Below are positions 39,401 through 50,300 of a stretch of DNA of 64,000 bases, piece by piece (position 1 is the first letter of the stretch; every line of letters starts with the position of its first letter). The position numbers were made by a program, and so were the translations under genes. Source of the stretch: Tachypleus tridentatus (taxonomy: Eukaryota > Arthropoda > Merostomata > Xiphosura > Limulidae); the NCBI RefSeq assembly GCF_004210375.1, contig NC_134834.1, forward strand, positions 17,725,027 to 17,789,026. The letters are read 5' to 3'. The notes under the pieces were generated by a model. The model saw only the letters and a list, made by a program, of their open reading frames with translations. It searched no databases and had not been told where the DNA came from.

Positions 39401-42400
39401 CACGTCAGTGGTCCTTTTTCACCTTGACAAAAGCATAATATGGAAACACGTCAGTGGCCCTTTCTCAACTTGACAAAAGCATATGGAAACACGTCAGTGG
39501 TCCTTTCTCAACTTGACAAAAGCATAAATATGGAAACACGTCAGTGGTCCTTTCTCAACTTGACAAAAGCATAAATATGGAAACACGTCAGTGGTCCTTT
39601 CTCAACTTGACAAAAGCATAAATATGGAAACACTTCAGCGGTCCTTTCTCAACTTGACAAAAGCATAATATGGAAACACTTCAGCGGTCCTTTCTAAACT
39701 CGACAAAAGCATAATATGGAAACACTTCAGCGGTCCTTTCTCAACTTGACAAAAGCATAATATGGAAACACTTCAGCGGTCCTTTCTCAACTTGACAAAA
39801 GCATAATATGGAAACACTTCAGCGGTCCTTTTTCAGCTTGACAAAAGCATAATATGGGAACACGTCAGTGGTCCTTTCTCACCTTGACAAAAGCATAATA
39901 TGCGAACACGTCAGTGGTCCTTTTTCAGCTTGACAAAAGCATAATATGGGAACACGTCAGTGGTCCTTTTTCAGCTTGACAAAAGCATAATATGGAAACA
40001 CGTCAGTGGTCCTTTCTCAACTTGACAAAAGCATAATATGGAAACACGTCAGTGGTCCTTTCTCAACTTGACAAAAGCATAATATGCGAACACGTCAGTG
40101 GTCCTTTCTCAACTTGACAAAAGCATAATATGGAAACACGTCAGTGGTCCTTTTTCAGCTTGACAAAAGCATAATATGGGAACACGTCAGTGGTCCTTTT
40201 CAACTTGACAAAAGCATAATATGGGAACACGTCAGTGGTCCTTTTTCAACTTCACAAAAGCATAATATGGGAACACGTCAGTGGTCCTTTTTCAACTTCA
40301 CAAAAGCATAATATGGGAACACGCCAGTCCTTTTTCAACTTCACAAAAGCATAATATGGGAACACGCCAGTCCTTTTTCTTTTAAGAACATTAAGCTTGA
40401 ATTTAATATTTTAAAGTGGACACAAAACTACTAAAAAACATGTTTTTATTTAACATAACCATTAACATGAAAAGAAATGTTTTTGCACTTATCATGAACT
40501 TATAATTATTAATAAGTGTTTCTAATGCAACCTCAGCATAACAACACATTCATGTTAACTGCACTTGTGTAATCACTATCACAAAAAACTGGTTGAGTTT
40601 GGTTTACTTAAACTTTATAAACTTAACTTACCATTCCATCAATAGTTAAGGTTCCAGCATGCTGGTAGATTTTCCTTAGCTTTGATTCCATTTGATAATT
40701 TGTACTAAAACAAGTTAAACAGACACACAGCTCATAATAAATTCAATGATCACATGTTAAAACTATCTCTAAGTAATGTTTGTTTTAAATAAAGGAAAAC
40801 TATTTTTAATTCATTTTAGATTTTGCATTACACTGACTGTTAAAAATTCTGAAATTTTTCTTACACCTACAGATAAATCTCATTACCTTAACTGACAACA
40901 TTAAATAGTCTTACATAAATTAATAAAAAATTATAATAAAATGAGTTAATCCAAATTACCATTAAATCAACTGTCATAAAAAACTAACCACAATTAGTGT
41001 TTTCAATTATTCCAACAACTGATTAAAGGAAATTGTAATTAAATTTAAATGACACAAAAACAAATCACCTAATCAAAATTAAAGATGGAGATAATTACTA
41101 TTTTTGATTATTCTAATTATTCGAGAAACCAAAACTTTGCTATTACGACTGTTTATTGTTAAGCTCAAAACTACATCATAAGGAGCTGCTGTGTTCTGCC
41201 CAGTTTTTACCCTTACATGTTTTTTGTTTTATCTTCAAGTTTAATTTACAATGCCATCAAACTTGCTTGGCTTATCTTTGTCGTGGCAAAGCTGCTATGG
41301 ATATCTGCCACAATCATTAATTTTCAACCAATGATTAGCGAGAAAACTGGTGGCAGCACTTTAACCTTCTCTTATCACTCATACGTATTGTGATTTTAAA
41401 AATACGACTAATCAATTATTCAAACACAGATAACTAATGTGATCTGTAAGTTAATTAATTATAAAAAGGTTATTTCAAAACTAAAGATACTCTTAATTTG
41501 TCAGTATATTTTATCAAAATTGAAAATAACATTTCAGAGAAACACAGACAATGTAGTTTCGCATTTAAATGTAAAGACTCCAAAGCACTTGTCTCTTTTT
41601 TTCAGTACATTTTCTGTTACTAACATATTACAAACACTTTGACAGAGCAATACAATTTAAGTTGTTTATGTACAAACATTTATTCAGTTTTTTTATGAGC
41701 TTTTATGGTTATTTTTTAAATAAATATAAAAATGTACACTACAAAAACAGTGATCAGTTTCAATTTTATATCAATAAACAAACTGGTGATGTTTTACTCT
41801 CCCACAGTCTTCTCAATGTCTATTCTGGATTCCAGTTCAGAGGTGTGTAAAATCAGCATCTCAGATCTATCTTTGTATTCAACATATCACTCACTGCCAA
41901 AGAGGCCTTTCATTCAGTACTGAAACTTATCAGTTACACTGGACAATAAGACATTTATATATACAGTATGAAACTTTACGTATCAGTTTAAATACTAAAA
42001 TATGGTAAAGCACTGGAAGTTAAAAAAAACCTAATATCTGTGAACAAACTCAATACACTGTATACGTTTAAAACATTTAAACAAATCAGTGGTTTACCTA
42101 GTTATCATAAATCTTAGGTATAGCCTGATTACAACATATTTTTTCTATTGGAAGAGACAAGTGTACTTACAGTTATAGTTACAAAACATTGGTATGCTAT
42201 CTTACATGTATTAATTTATTTTTCCCTAACAAAGAGAAATTTACTAACAGAAAATAATGACATTCAATGTTTTAATAATTCTCAGACTGAAAATATCTTC
42301 CAAGAAGCAAAACTGATTAAATCATAAGTACATAGGTTCTCACCTCTCTTGTGATCTGAGCGAATATTCGTGTGGCGGAAGAGATAAAGGTAGCATAGCA

Positions 42401-45400
42401 GTCCTCTGACTTGCAGGAAATATGGCAGGTCTGCTAAGAGATCCATGTCCTTGCCCAATTGGAACTGGATAAAGTATCTCTGATTATTAACAATTACTTT
42501 TAGTTCAGTGGCTGGTCTAAAAGACAAAGTTGGCGTAGAGTTAGAGCAGAGAAAAAAACAAAAAATATTATGATTTTTATCTAATGTTTGCTAAAGGCTT
42601 GCCAAATTTCATGAATATACACTTACTACATTAACAGCTGTAGCATTGTGAGATAGAGAACACTTAATTTTACTATGATTTTGTTTCACCATTCATTTAT
42701 TATTCCTTCTATTGTTCAGTTCAACTATGAATTTTTAATGATAGTAAAAACCTTGCCTTGAGCTTAACCCAATTAGTTCAGAAAACCTGGTTCTTTATCC
42801 TAACCTATTTATTTATTGCAATTAAAAACATTGATATTTAGGTTGTATTGTTCATTAACAATACTATCAAGTCATGGTTTGGTTAGGCACAGATTTATTA
42901 ACATTGTTTTTATTGTAAGTGATACAACTTGTACTCCAAATGTTTGAAAGCTTTGTTTGGGGTTTCTGTTGTCATTACAGTTTAATAAATTGTTTTTGTT
43001 CAATCCTGGTTGCAGCAGTGTTTTGATTTAGTTCCTTACAGTATATATACTTTCATGGATACATGGTGGTTACAAGGTTGGCTACAATGACCAAGCTCAT
43101 ACATAAAGGATGAAAATATTTCATCTTTTGTAATATACAACTCAAATCAAGTAACTTAAAAGGATTAACCTCACTGTGACAGGTCACGGGTCAAAGACCA
43201 TGTCATCACATTTGTTGACTTTCATTCAAAATTTTATTGACCTACTATTTTATGAATTTATGTCAATAAGTCTGATATCACATTGTGGATTATACTTTAT
43301 ATTGCAGTGTTATACATTAGTTAATTTCTTAAAAGTAAATATTAAAAGAACACACCTAAATATTGATTTTTGTGTGTCGAGTGGTATGTCAAATTCAGCA
43401 CTGGTCCAAATAAAATGTTTGTGATGTCAAAATACTAAGTCTATAGTTTAATATGAATCAGAAACATTGACAAGCTAGCATACAAAATAAGAACCTCATA
43501 TTTTATATTTGTTAAGGTGTAGCTTATGTACCGATCTCCCCACTCATCTTACATATAACAACTTCAATATATGTGAATAACAAATCTAAATCTTAGGGTG
43601 TCCCCCAAGTCACTTTCCCAACCATTTTAATGTGCTTGTAAAACACCTCATTCTTTCAAAGCAAGATTTCAAGCAGGTAGGTTGTGCTTTTAGTGTGCTC
43701 AAAATTACATTTATTTTTTTTTAAAGACAAAATACAGATTAATTACTAAGCTTGATAAATTATAATGGAATCCTAAGTTATCGATGTAGTTACTTATGAT
43801 TATTTAGCTATTTCAAATGTATAAACAAAATTATTATGCTCCACATTCTCCACATGCAAAACTTTAAAAGACTTAGCAACCTCAGAACAGCAGCAACCAA
43901 GTATGAAAGTTTTAGTTACAGAAGATACAAGTACTTGCTATAATTATTTACTGACTGTTCTGTTTTAAGAAAAATAGGTCTGAAAACTTATTTGGAAATA
44001 GTAATAGTATATATAATACATAATAAATGAAATGTGATTATTTTATAAAAATACCAGCCACTATTGTACATCCAAGACAGGTCACTTTGTAAAGACTAAA
44101 GGTCAGTTTCTATGTTATTAAATATGATAAACTGAGTGCAAGTGTTTCATGTCAATGAAAGTCCTGTAATATTAACAAGGCACCACTGGAAGATCAGTAC
44201 AATGAAAATAATAGACATATATGTAAATGGATCATGTTTTGAGGTTTAAACTTTCGAGACTAAACATTTGTGCTTTCGTGTTACAATTCGTAATCATTCC
44301 AGAATGAAAAATGTATAATTTCTATTTCCAAATTTTTTTATGGTGATCATGAAGTCAGTAAAACTGGCCAACCTCACACAGTCATGGTAAAGAAAATAAC
44401 AGACAAAATATAAAGATCCACTGAAAACAAACACTGAAGTGTAGTCAGGAGATTTTTAGAGATTACATAAACAATATTTGAGATTTCTGGGACAAAGGAT
44501 AGTTTTTTCAATTGTTACATGAAAATCACTTCACTCTGGGACTAATAACAAAAACAGGCTCGATATTTTCTCAAGTAAAATTTCAGTAAAAACAATTCAT
44601 TAAAAATCTTTTTTTTGTGTACAAAAACTTGCAACCTTTACTAAAAGTCTAGTGAATTTTGTGAAGGCACACACACTGCATCAAAAGTTATAATATCAAT
44701 ATTCACGTATATTATACCCAGCTCATCACGAAAGGGTTAGTGATTTATTTCTAGAAGCTACAGGAGTGGCATGTGTATGTTTTCTTACAGCAAAACCACA
44801 TTGATCCATCTGCTAAGCCCACCAAGGGGAATCGATTATAGCACTATAAATCCGTAAACATACCGCTGTACTAGCAGGGGTAATGTTAATGGCAAGTCGC
44901 TTATGTTACTGTTTGCAAATCATTTGTTATGAACTAACATCATGTTACTCAAGCCTTCTCAATTTTTCTTCTTACTGTAATTAATAATACATCATCTCAT
45001 AACATAGTGTTCATTCTATATTATTTGTACTGAACCAGTCTTAGATTAATTACTAGTGAATACATAATGCAAGTTTTAAATTTTCCATGAAAAATGCATG
45101 GTTAATTTAAAAAAAAAAATGTCTGAACTTGGTTAATCGGTGGATAATGCAGTGAATTTTGTATACACGAACTTTCAGAAAGCTTTTGATAAAGTGTCTC
45201 TTAACAGACTTTTTAGACAGATGAAAACTTAAATGAACTGAAAATTGGATGAATGGTAGAAAACTAATAAATAGGTCAAAATCCCAATATATTAATCTTA
45301 CAAGTTATTTAGCTTGAGGTTTTATACTATTTTGTATCTTTATTAACGATGTTCAGAAACATAGACAGCAAGGAAGCATTTCATTAAGGATGTCTCCACA

Positions 45401-47960
45401 CTAAAAACCCTCTTAAACTTCTCTCCTCAATAAAAAATAAGAGGTCGTGATGAATTCCCACAAAACAAACTTTCTATCCCCATAACCATCTTAGTGACCA
45501 TTCTCTGAAACATTTCCTATGATTCAGTATCCTTTCTTAGTTTTAGACCAAAACAGTGACCATACCAATCTGTGATAGTTGTATAAACGTTTGTACCTGT
45601 AGTCACCAATATTCCAGATGTAGGAAGTACTGAAGAGCTTGCTATATTAGTAACAGCTATATTTCTCTGACGAGTGTATCAGTCTTAAAATTTTATTGTT
45701 CCAAAAAGAATAGACGTATTCAAGGTTGTAGTTTTGAAGATTGAAAAAATATATGATGATAATGAAGAAAAATAAGGAATCTTGATGCAATTCTATTTTT
45801 CTGGGAACATTAACCTTCTGGAACAATACTTAGAATTAAAAGGTTGTCATATGAGGACAGGTTAAGTTCTCTCTCTTGAAAAAAAAGACAAGTTACAGGG
45901 GGTCTCATTGAAGTGTCTAAGAGTGTTAAGGGAATTGATACGTTCAATGTATCATCTTTTTTTTCATACTTAATGGTGAGAATTGTAGGACTAAAGGACA
46001 CAAATTTTTGAAATGTAGAAATCATCTAAGGCAGCTTTATTTTTCTAACAGTGCCAATGAAGTTTGAAATGGATTCCTTCTCATGTAGTGGATGTAGTTA
46101 TTTTATGGGGGATTTAAAGGAAGGCTTTATAAATAGAGATAAGCACTAGTTTCCAATATTTTCATTTTAAAGTTTAGTTTAGTGGATGGGATGACCTAGA
46201 TGGAGCAGCAGGTCTTTGTTGTTTTGAATTAAGCACAAAGCTACACAATGGGCTATTTGTACTCTGCCTACCACGGGTATCAAAACCCGGTTTTTAGTGT
46301 TGCAAGTCCACAGACATACCGCTGAGCCACTGGGGGGCTGGTCTCTTGTTTTCAAACTGTGTGTATCTGCTGGACATTGTCCAGTCTACTCTTCACTTGT
46401 CTGAAGATATTTATGGGTATCAACATTACATTATATTAATCTGCTAACAGAAATGATCAGATAAATGGCTTCCAAGACTCTGACAAATGTACACATTATA
46501 AATATTAAAAAACATATTCAGTTGAAAGTATACAAGGCTAACAACCTAAAACTGTCTAGATGAAAAAAATGTCAAACAACTCTTTAAGGGTCTGCTTGAA
46601 TGAAATACACCAACATTGCACCTAGTGGTAAGGATGAACAACAGTGCTCTGACAAACAAACTAGTTAGGAATAATTCATTATCACAGAACAAATAGAAAT
46701 AAACCTAAATTGTTGAAAGAAAGATAAAAAGTTAAATATACTAAAGTTTAGCTTCACTTATACTGAACGTACAAGATATCCTATCAGATTACGTAACTGA
46801 AGCCAAATCAACTCTTTTGAGGATTCTTAGATCCAATTTTTTTAGGAAAAAAATGAAAATCAAAGTTTATTGCAGTGAGGGATTGTCAACCAGAAGTGAC
46901 AGCCAGATTACTATACAATGTGAGGAATGTTAAAATAAGCTGTGTACAGTGGCAAATTTGTTTGCATATGGAGAAATTATGTAAATATATTTAAGCTGTA
47001 ACTAAAGCTAAATCATCAAATTAATTATTCCGCAAGTTAATAACCTAGCAAAGAAATAACTTTACCAAAGAAACATTCTGATCCATACTTTTAAAATTTG
47101 CACTTAGTACTTAACATGTTAAATATTAAAGATAATATTCTTACCCTTTTCAGTCTATCAATAAAACAGGCCATACATGTATATTTAAATCATAGTTTAG
47201 TCATTTAGACATTAGTTCGTATCTAAATGCTTAATATTATACTACTGGTATGACATTTTATGATGTCAAAAAAACATATAGATTCAAGAAGTCTTAATAT
47301 TAAGCGGAAAAATCTTATTAACCAAGTACTTTTGAAAGACACTTTCTTTTTTTCCTTCTGAAGTTAAGATGGATCACTCTTTGAAGTAAAATCACATCAT
47401 CAAATTATTATAATATTCTGGTTATGCGTTCTTTCTTGTATCTTCATATATGACAAAGTACAACAAAGAAACAAAACTGTACGTAAACAATAAAGCCAAC
47501 TAGATGTCCACCTTCTCAAGTTCCAAGGTTACGCTGACCTTCTTTAACCGAGTACTTTAACCTGCTTTTTGTATTATTTGAAAAACTATTTCTCTAACTT
47601 TGTTTATACTATCTTAACTTATAGGTACAGTTATGAGAAAACTACATATTATTATTAGTTAGTACTGTACTATTTCACTTGAGTAGGTCTTCTGACGATC
47701 CAAGGTAAAATAAGAATATCTCTTGCTAAGCCTAGGTTCACTAAAATAACTTTCTAAGTTCTACAAAGACTGAGACGAACCCATACTATTAAAGTAAACT
47801 TACGTCCTTTTACTTTTAGAGTAGTAGGCCTCGAACTAGCCATATCAGGTCTTAAATCTCTCGAAGATGTATTTCTAGATTCTTGTTCATGATCATTTTC
47901 TGCTTTTAATCGTGCTTCTAACTGAGTTAACCTATTACGGAAAGAAGTCATAGTAGCCAT
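24483..47960 (-). CDS. MAP2K7: MAP kinase kinase 7 (hemipterous), JNK-pathway kinase
   Basis: Coding exons in transcript order: 47804-47960, 42344-42479, 40632-40704, 37189-37301, 36088-36313, 32642-32821, 29856-29936, 26957-27099, 26270-26315, 24483-24605; about 426 residues (human 419). MKK7 phosphorylates and activates JNK. The N terminus is a helical segment ([18 protein letters not shown]), then a proline-rich linker ([14 protein letters not shown]). The kinase domain shows the glycine loop LGELGTG..CG, VMAVK with the catalytic lysine, [13 protein letters not shown] (alpha C), [22 protein letters not shown], the activation loop [10 protein letters not shown], and [26 protein letters not shown] separates it from MKK4. 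Two coding faults: exon 37189-37301 is one base short inside the glycine loop, and about five residues at the junction of exons 36088-36313 and 32642-32821 (expected K-M-x-V-A) cannot be read in frame. An in-frame ATG also exists at 48000; I chose 47960 for family fit. Other exons are clean. Confidence 0.94.
26689..26842. repeat. Foldback: 56-bp inverted arms with 42-bp loop (MKK7 intron)
   Basis: Left arm 26689-26744 starts TGATGAAACTTTGTAGAATG and ends AAGTGTAGA; right arm 26787-26842 is its near-exact reverse complement, with one or two differences. It lies in the intron between exons 26957-27099 and 26270-26315, so the pre-mRNA should fold into a long hairpin. The frame [18 protein letters not shown] reads from both strands for this reason and is not a gene. 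Confidence 0.92.
27338..27775. repeat. Tandem array A, 51/56-bp unit, 8 copies
   Basis: Units start at 27338, 27389, 27440, 27496, 27552, 27608, 27664 and 27720. The first two are 51 bp and the rest 56 bp, the difference being about 5 bp after GGACCA. Core GTGGGTGCCAATTTGT. In the MKK7 intron between exons 29856-29936 and 26957-27099. Confidence 0.95.
27922..29270. repeat. Tandem array B, 41/42-bp unit, about 32 copies
   Basis: Unit core CAACATACAGTACAACCATA and CTATTATGTTTACAAACTG. Units with TGTGCAAC are 42 bp; those with TGACAAC are 41 bp. Runs of the 42-bp form stay open in several frames on both strands, giving long repeated frames ([12 protein letters not shown] and others) without coding meaning. 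A marker pair (AAATTGTGC, then a CATATTTATT unit two units later) recurs, indicating block duplication inside the array. Same MKK7 intron as array A. Confidence 0.96.
30357..32435. repeat. Tandem array C, 46-bp unit, about 46 copies
   Basis: Unit: GGTATAATGCTATTTAACTG, AGAAGAAGTAATAGGTTATA, AAACTC. Variants lack part of GAAGAA (about 41 bp), or carry GCC for GCT, or TTTTTGG for AATAGG. In the MKK7 intron between exons 32642-32821 and 29856-29936; the array ends about 200 bp from exon 32642. Confidence 0.96.
34991..35264 (-). mobile_element. tRNA-derived SINE, family 1
   Basis: Full length within an MKK7 intron: GTTTTGAATTTTGCACAAAG tail side, body ACCAACGAATAGTGGG, head CAGGATTCGAACCCGTG. 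Confidence 0.9.
37807..40382. repeat. Tandem array D, 46/47-bp unit, about 56 copies
   Basis: Unit: GACAAAAGCATAATATGG, AAACACGTCAGTGGTCC, TTTCTCAACTT. Subtypes: CGTCAGTGG or CTTCAGCGG; ATAATATGG (46 bp) or ATAAATATGG (47 bp); GGAAAC, GGGAAC or GCGAAC. Subtypes run in blocks and the block order recurs, showing segmental duplication within the array. In the MKK7 intron between exons 40632-40704 and 37189-37301. Confidence 0.96.
44082..44740 (+). repeat. Dispersed repeat, copy 2 (MKK7 intron 1)
   Basis: Same orientation and block order as the copy in RpL7A intron 4. Both copies contain ACAGGTCA or its complement near the outer ends, a possible weak terminal inverted repeat. An old non-autonomous element is likely. 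Confidence 0.65.
44812..44882 (-). mobile_element. tRNA-like SINE head fragment
   Basis: CCACCAAGGGGAATCGATTA and ACATACCGCTGTACTAGCAG resemble the head of family 2 but lack its body. A similar piece is at 15545-15630. Confidence 0.45.
45140..46180 (+). mobile_element. LINE remnant (CR1-like), rearranged
   Basis: A reverse-transcriptase piece reads [20 protein letters not shown] at 45152 onward. The 3' coding end ([18 protein letters not shown], then SSFFSYL) lies at about 45900-45970. Between them 45375-45600 reads better on the minus strand, as a copy of the stretch just upstream of the C terminus, so the locus is nested or inverted. Stops in all frames show it is old. In MKK7 intron 1. 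Confidence 0.7.
46215..46337 (-). mobile_element. tRNA-derived SINE, family 2
   Basis: Inverted copy of the 14.9 kb element: CACAAAGCTACACAATGGGC, GGTATCAAAACCCGG (box B), CATACCGCTGAGCCACTGG (box A). It lies directly beside the LINE remnant. Confidence 0.82.
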
Positions 47961-48544
47961 CTTGTTTAAGAACAAGAGAATTCTTTCAATGCACACTCTC
48001 AAACGTATTCCTTACGATCTACTCTAAGCTGTTTTATTTATTTATTTATTTATCTTTTGCGTGGGCCGATGTCCGACATGTCGAGATAAATGTGGAGATA
48101 ATACCATCTACTTCAATTTATGTAATTCTAAACGATATGATATTGTTAAAATTAATAAAATTAACTTGGCTTACAGCTTTTGGTATCACAAGAGCTGTGT
48201 ATACTAAAATTCTACCTTAAAATATTCAATATATCAATATAAAAAAAAAGTCCAAAGTAATATGTTTTTCTCCTATTCCTACGCTTCCCTGTTTTATCTT
48301 TGTTTGCAAATATACGTAAGTATTTCCGGAAAATGGCTTTTCCTATTATCTAATAACTAATTGAAGTACACGAGGATGTAGAGTGCATAATACTAAGAGA
48401 TTAAGTGATAAGTAAGTTCCGGAACGACAGTTTTTAATTGTTTTATATTCAGAATTTTGATTACAACATAATATGAGGTATATATAACATTAAAAGTCAG
48501 AGGCTCCTTTGGTTAATTTAAGCAGTATTATAAATTAAATTAAA

Positions 48545-49140
48545 CACTGAAAAATCCAAAGCCAGTCCTTGTAATTCAAATATGTATCAGGAGTTCCCTT
48601 ACGCTCCCTTAAATTTGAATCTGCTACATCCCAATTCAACCCGTTCTAAAGACCAACCACCTTGTTAGAAAAATAAAGCTGTTTTAATTGAAGATGGATC
48701 TTTCCCTGATAAAATTTATATTTTTGTCCTTTAGTTTTACCATTCTCATCAATACTGTCAATTCCCTTAACAATTACAAACACCTCAATCAAATTCCCTC
48801 TAACCCTTCTTTTTCAAGATAAAATAAATTCAGAGATCTTAACTGATACTCAAGAACGACAACCTTTTTTTCCCAGTTATCATCCTAATAGCCCTCCTCT
48901 GATCACTTTCCATATCTTCAGTATCATTTCTAAGGTGTGAAGACCAACACTGAACACAATACTCTAAGATTTGTAATGAAATATATAATCTTTAGACTTA
49001 TATTCAGCATTTCTGTAGATACAACCTATAATCGTATTTGCCCTCCCACTAGCAACAACACATTGCTTGAATAGTTTAAAATACTGATCAACCAGAACTC
49101 CAAGATCTTTTTTCTTCCTATAACGCTGTTACATTTATTC
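48545..49140 (-). mobile_element. LINE remnant (CR1-like), 3' end
   Basis: On the minus strand: DTEDMESDQRRAIRM, RRVRGNLIEVFVIVKGIDS, YFSNKVVGL. These are the usual last blocks of CR1-like reverse-transcriptase proteins. Several stops; related in sequence to the copy at 45-46 kb. Confidence 0.72.
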
Positions 49141-49616
49141 CTGGAAAAAGTTTACTCGTAATTGGAATTGTGATAGTTCACATGCATTATAAGTTAGAAT
49201 AGACAAATACCGTTTCTTCAATCCATCTTTTCTGGTTAGAGACTCCTGACACACAGGAAGATCAACGACAACTCTAGAAGATCACCACAGAAACCTTATT
49301 TAAGATAAGATCTAAATATAAAACGGCTTTTCCTTTCATCAGTATTCAATTTTAATTCTGTCAAAACTTCTCAGAATGCCACGTGACTTACGTCATGAGA
49401 TCAAACCTCTTACTAAAACAAAGAAAACCGCGATTTCCATCATTTATTTCCTTCATATGTCTAGCATATTAAAAGTCAAATAAAAATAATTTTAAAAGAC
49501 AAGCTTAGCTGACTGGTCACATACAGGTATAGGCACATCTGCACTAGTCATGGACATCACTGGCCACGTAAGAGAAGGGTGTAATATAATTCAAAACAAA
49601 GATCTAACTAGAAATG

Positions 49617-49827
49617 TTTGTTTGTTTTGGAATTTCGCGCAAAGCTACACATGAGAGCTATCTGCGCTAGCCGTTCCTAATTTAGCAGTGTCAGACTAGA
49701 GGGAAGGCAGCTAGTCATCACCACCTACCACTAACTCTTAGACTACTCTTTTAAAAAACGAATAGTGGGATTGACCATCACATTATAACGCCCCGACGGC
49801 TGAAAGGGCGAGAATGTTTGGTGCGAA
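49617..49827 (-). mobile_element. tRNA-derived SINE, family 1, head truncated
   Basis: Tail and body are complete, but the sequence stops after TTTGGTGCGAA, so the tRNA-like head is missing. It forms the left arm of a large inverted repeat with 50042-50291. Confidence 0.85.
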
Positions 49828-50041
49828 TCACTGTATTATTGGAAGAAGAATCCCTATACAACATGTTATTTTTTTATTTTTTCCTAAGTGAATAATATAA
49901 TGAATAAGCATTTGTTAGACCTGTTATTAGGTTCGTGTAGATCTCCAACTACATTAGCTCAGGTACATACTTGTATTGGTACCCTCGCATATTTCACTGT
50001 GAATATTGTGTGATGATTGTAATATAGTTCTTTCTGCCATT

Positions 50042-50291
50042 ACGGCCCGGCAAATCTGAGAGTCGCGGGTTCGCATCCCGATCGCACCAAACTTGCTCGC
50101 CCTTTCAGTCATGAGGGAGTTATAATGTGACGGTCAATCCCACTATTCGTTGATAAAAGAGAAGCCCAAGAGTTGGCGGTGGGTGGTGATTACTAGCTGC
50201 CTTCCCTCTAGTCTTACACTGCTAAATGAGGAACGGCTAGCGCAAATATCTCTTGTGTGGCTTTGCGCGAAATTCCAAAACAAACAAACAT
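50042..50291 (+). mobile_element. tRNA-derived SINE, family 1, head partly deleted
   Basis: Begins GGCCCGGCAAATCTGAGAG, lacking box A and the anticodon stem; box B region GCGGGTTCGCATCCCG and the body are intact. Right arm of the inverted repeat; abuts the Tc1 element. Confidence 0.87.
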
Positions 50292-50300
50292 TTCTAGTTA

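Noticed and set aside
27338-40382. CRISPR-like direct repeats
   Set aside because: Units are contiguous with no unique spacers, and the DNA is an animal gene with introns. These are satellites.
42282-42527. 81-codon minus-strand frame [16 protein letters not shown]
   Set aside because: It overlaps the MKK7 exon 42344-42479 in another frame. Splice phase on both sides selects the frame containing [14 protein letters not shown].
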